Positions 62,618-64,000 of a stretch of 64,000 nt of DNA are shown piece by piece (within the stretch, counting starts at the first letter, position 1; each line of letters opens with the position of its first letter). The notes under the pieces were generated by a model, which saw nothing but the letters and a program-made list of their open reading frames with translations, was not told the origin of the DNA and did not search any database. The DNA comes from Halosaccharopolyspora lacisalsi (GTDB taxonomy: Bacteria > Actinomycetota > Actinomycetes > Mycobacteriales > Pseudonocardiaceae): positions 310,001-374,000 of the forward strand of contig NZ_JACGWZ010000006.1 of the NCBI RefSeq assembly GCF_014137975.1, given 5' to 3'. Both the position numbers and the translations under genes were made by a program.

Positions 62618-64000
62618 GTGTCCAACAACAGAGCCGATACCGCCAGGGTCGAGGGCAGGATCGGACCGCAGGACCACGCCGAGAGCTGGCACCGGCTGGG
62701 CTCCGAGGAGTTCGACGTCGTGGTGATCGGCGGCGGGGTGACCGGTGCGGGAGCCGCGCTGGACGCGGCCACGCGCGGCCTGAAGGTCGCGCTCGTGGAG
62801 GCCAGGGATCTGGCGGCCGGGACCTCCAGCCGTTCCAGCAAGCTGTTCCACGGTGGACTGCGCTACCTGGAGAAGCTGGAGTTCTCCCTGGTGCGCGAGG
62901 CGTTGCACGAGCGGGAGCTGATGCTGACCCGGCTCGCCCCGCACCTGGTCAAGCCGGTCAGTTTTCTCTACCCGCTGACCCGTCGAGTGTGGGAGCGCCC
63001 GTACACGGCCGCGGGGCTGTTGCTCTACGACACGATGGGCGGCGCGCGCTCCGTTCCCGGGCAGAAGCACCTGACCCGGGCGGGGGCGCAACGCATGGTT
63101 CCCGCGCTCAAGCGCGACGCGATGGTCGGTGGGATCCGCTACTACGACGCTCAGGCCGACGACGCGCGGCACACCATGACGGTGGCTCGCACCGCCTCCC
63201 GCTACGGTGCCGTCGTCCGCACCTCCACGCAGGTGGTCGAGTTTCTCCACGACGCCGACCGGATCGCCGGTGTCCGGGTCCGCGACGCCGAGGACGGCAG
63301 CGAGACGGAGGTGCGGGCGCAGGCCGTGATCAACGCGACCGGCGTGTGGACCGACGAGTTGCAGCGGCTGTCCGGTGGCCGGGGCAGGTTCCGGGTGCGG
63401 GCGAGCAAGGGGGTGCACATCGTGGTGCCCCGGGACCGCATCGTCGCCGAGACCGGCATGATCCTGCGTACCGAGAAGTCCGTGCTGTTCGTGGTTCCGT
63501 GGGACAACCACTGGATCATCGGCACCACCGACACCGACTGGAACCTGGATCTGGCGCACCCGTCCGCCACGCGCGCCGACATCGACTACGTGCTCGAGCA
63601 CGTCAACTCGGTGCTGGCCACACCGCTGACCCAGGACGACATCGAGGGCGTCTACGCCGGGTTGCGCCCCCTGCTGGCCGGTGAGAGCGACGAGAGCTCG
63701 AAGCTCTCGCGGGAGCACGCGGTGGCGCGGGTGGCGCCCGGCCTGGTCGCCATCGCCGGGGGCAAGTACACGACCTACCGGGTCATGGCCGCCGACGCGG
63801 TCGACGCGGTCGCCGGTGACGTCTCCGGCCGCATCGCGTCGTCGATCACCGACAGGGTGCCGCTGCTCGGGGCCGACGGGTACCACGCGCTGGTCAACCA
63901 GGCCGACCAGCTCGCGTCCGAGTACGGGTTGCACCCGTACCGCATTCGGCACCTGCTGGACCGCTACGGGGCGATGACCCCCGACGTGCTGGCGCTGGCC
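62618..64000 (+). CDS. glpD: Glycerol-3-phosphate dehydrogenase, 3' end outside the window
   Basis: 461 codons to the window end, no stop; full-length family members have about 550-580. GTG 62618 with GAGGAGG six bases upstream. FAD flavoprotein: FDVVVIGGGVTGAGAALDAA, SSRSSKLFHGGLRYLEKLE, VINATGVWTDELQRLSG and WIIGTTDTDWNLDL. Oxidises glycerol 3-phosphate to dihydroxyacetone phosphate and reduces quinone at the membrane. M. tuberculosis glpD2 is beside lpdA as here in region. Confidence 0.95.
   Translation, partial: MSNNRADTARVEGRIGPQDHAESWHRLGSEEFDVVVIGGGVTGAGAALDAATRGLKVALVEARDLAAGTSSRSSKLFHGGLRYLEKLEFSLVREALHERELMLTRLAPHLVKPVSFLYPLTRRVWERPYTAAGLLLYDTMGGARSVPGQKHLTRAGAQRMVPALKRDAMVGGIRYYDAQADDARHTMTVARTASRYGAVVRTSTQVVEFLHDADRIAGVRVRDAEDGSETEVRAQAVINATGVWTDELQRLSGGRGRFRVRASKGVHIVVPRDRIVAETGMILRTEKSVLFVVPWDNHWIIGTTDTDWNLDLAHPSATRADIDYVLEHVNSVLATPLTQDDIEGVYAGLRPLLAGESDESSKLSREHAVARVAPGLVAIAGGKYTTYRVMAADAVDAVAGDVSGRIASSITDRVPLLGADGYHALVNQADQLASEYGLHPYRIRHLLDRYGAMTPDVLALA

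Overview
The window is about 70% G+C, with many GTG/TTG starts, four-base start/stop overlaps and several probable leaderless genes, as in high-GC actinomycetes. Gene content and order (pepD-moaB; ruc/fmdB, 5-formyl-THF ligase, galU, moeA, rimJ; pmt/rsmI; deoD-pmmB; lpdA beside glpD) recall two separate regions of the Mycobacterium tuberculosis chromosome (about Rv0983-Rv1003 and Rv3302c-Rv3309c, named from memory). A glycine N-methyltransferase for betaine synthesis, a BCCT transporter and a complete seven-gene Mrp antiporter suggest a halotolerant or halophilic member of the Pseudonocardiales/Actinopolyspora type. That assignment is an inference.

Layout. 1-1922: DeoR regulator and galT. 2037-10613: conserved housekeeping block (HtrA/PepD protease, MoaB, a SAF-domain protein, a zinc-ribbon Ruc/FmdB protein behind a CIRCE element, 5-formyl-THF cyclo-ligase, GalU, MoeA, RimJ, a membrane protein, tRNA-Ala). 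10751-26856: accessory stretch of short units with their own regulators: XRE/SDR pair, quinone oxidoreductase, CoA-transferase, glycine methyltransferase, IclR regulator, orphan HicB-like protein, a decayed neutral ceramidase, an unknown 465-residue protein, heme peroxidase, lysine 6-aminotransferase, and an MFS/TetR pair with two operators. 26864-30917: Pmt, RsmI, uracil phosphoribosyltransferase, tryptophan 2,3-dioxygenase. 31017-32592: a frameshifted GH18 chitinase that still carries a DasR-like operator. 32870-40857: glycosyltransferase, then a minus-strand series (nucleotidyltransferase, Ser/Thr kinase, deoD, pmmB, flavodoxin-like protein) interrupted by an IS5-family element with a TTA target duplication. 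41253-49643: mnhABCDEFG and a betaine-type transporter. 49953-59021: small membrane protein, M20 amidohydrolase, acetyltransferases, AbiEi-like protein, gamma-glutamylcyclotransferase-like protein, LpdA, DCC protein, and an MGT-type glycosyltransferase behind an eight-codon leader ORF with hairpins. 59126-64000: glycerol regulon glpK-glpF divergent from glpR-glpD; glpD runs off the end.

Themes. Salt and osmotic stress is served by the methyltransferase, the BCCT carrier and Mrp. Envelope and protein quality control is served by PepD (behind an MprA-box-like repeat) and Ruc (behind a perfect CIRCE). Sugar and glycerol use is served by galT, galU, pmmB and glp. Two secreted hydrolases are decaying. 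Most convergent gene pairs are separated by long perfect hairpins that act as probable bidirectional terminators. No CRISPR array, prophage, rRNA or complete biosynthetic cluster was seen.
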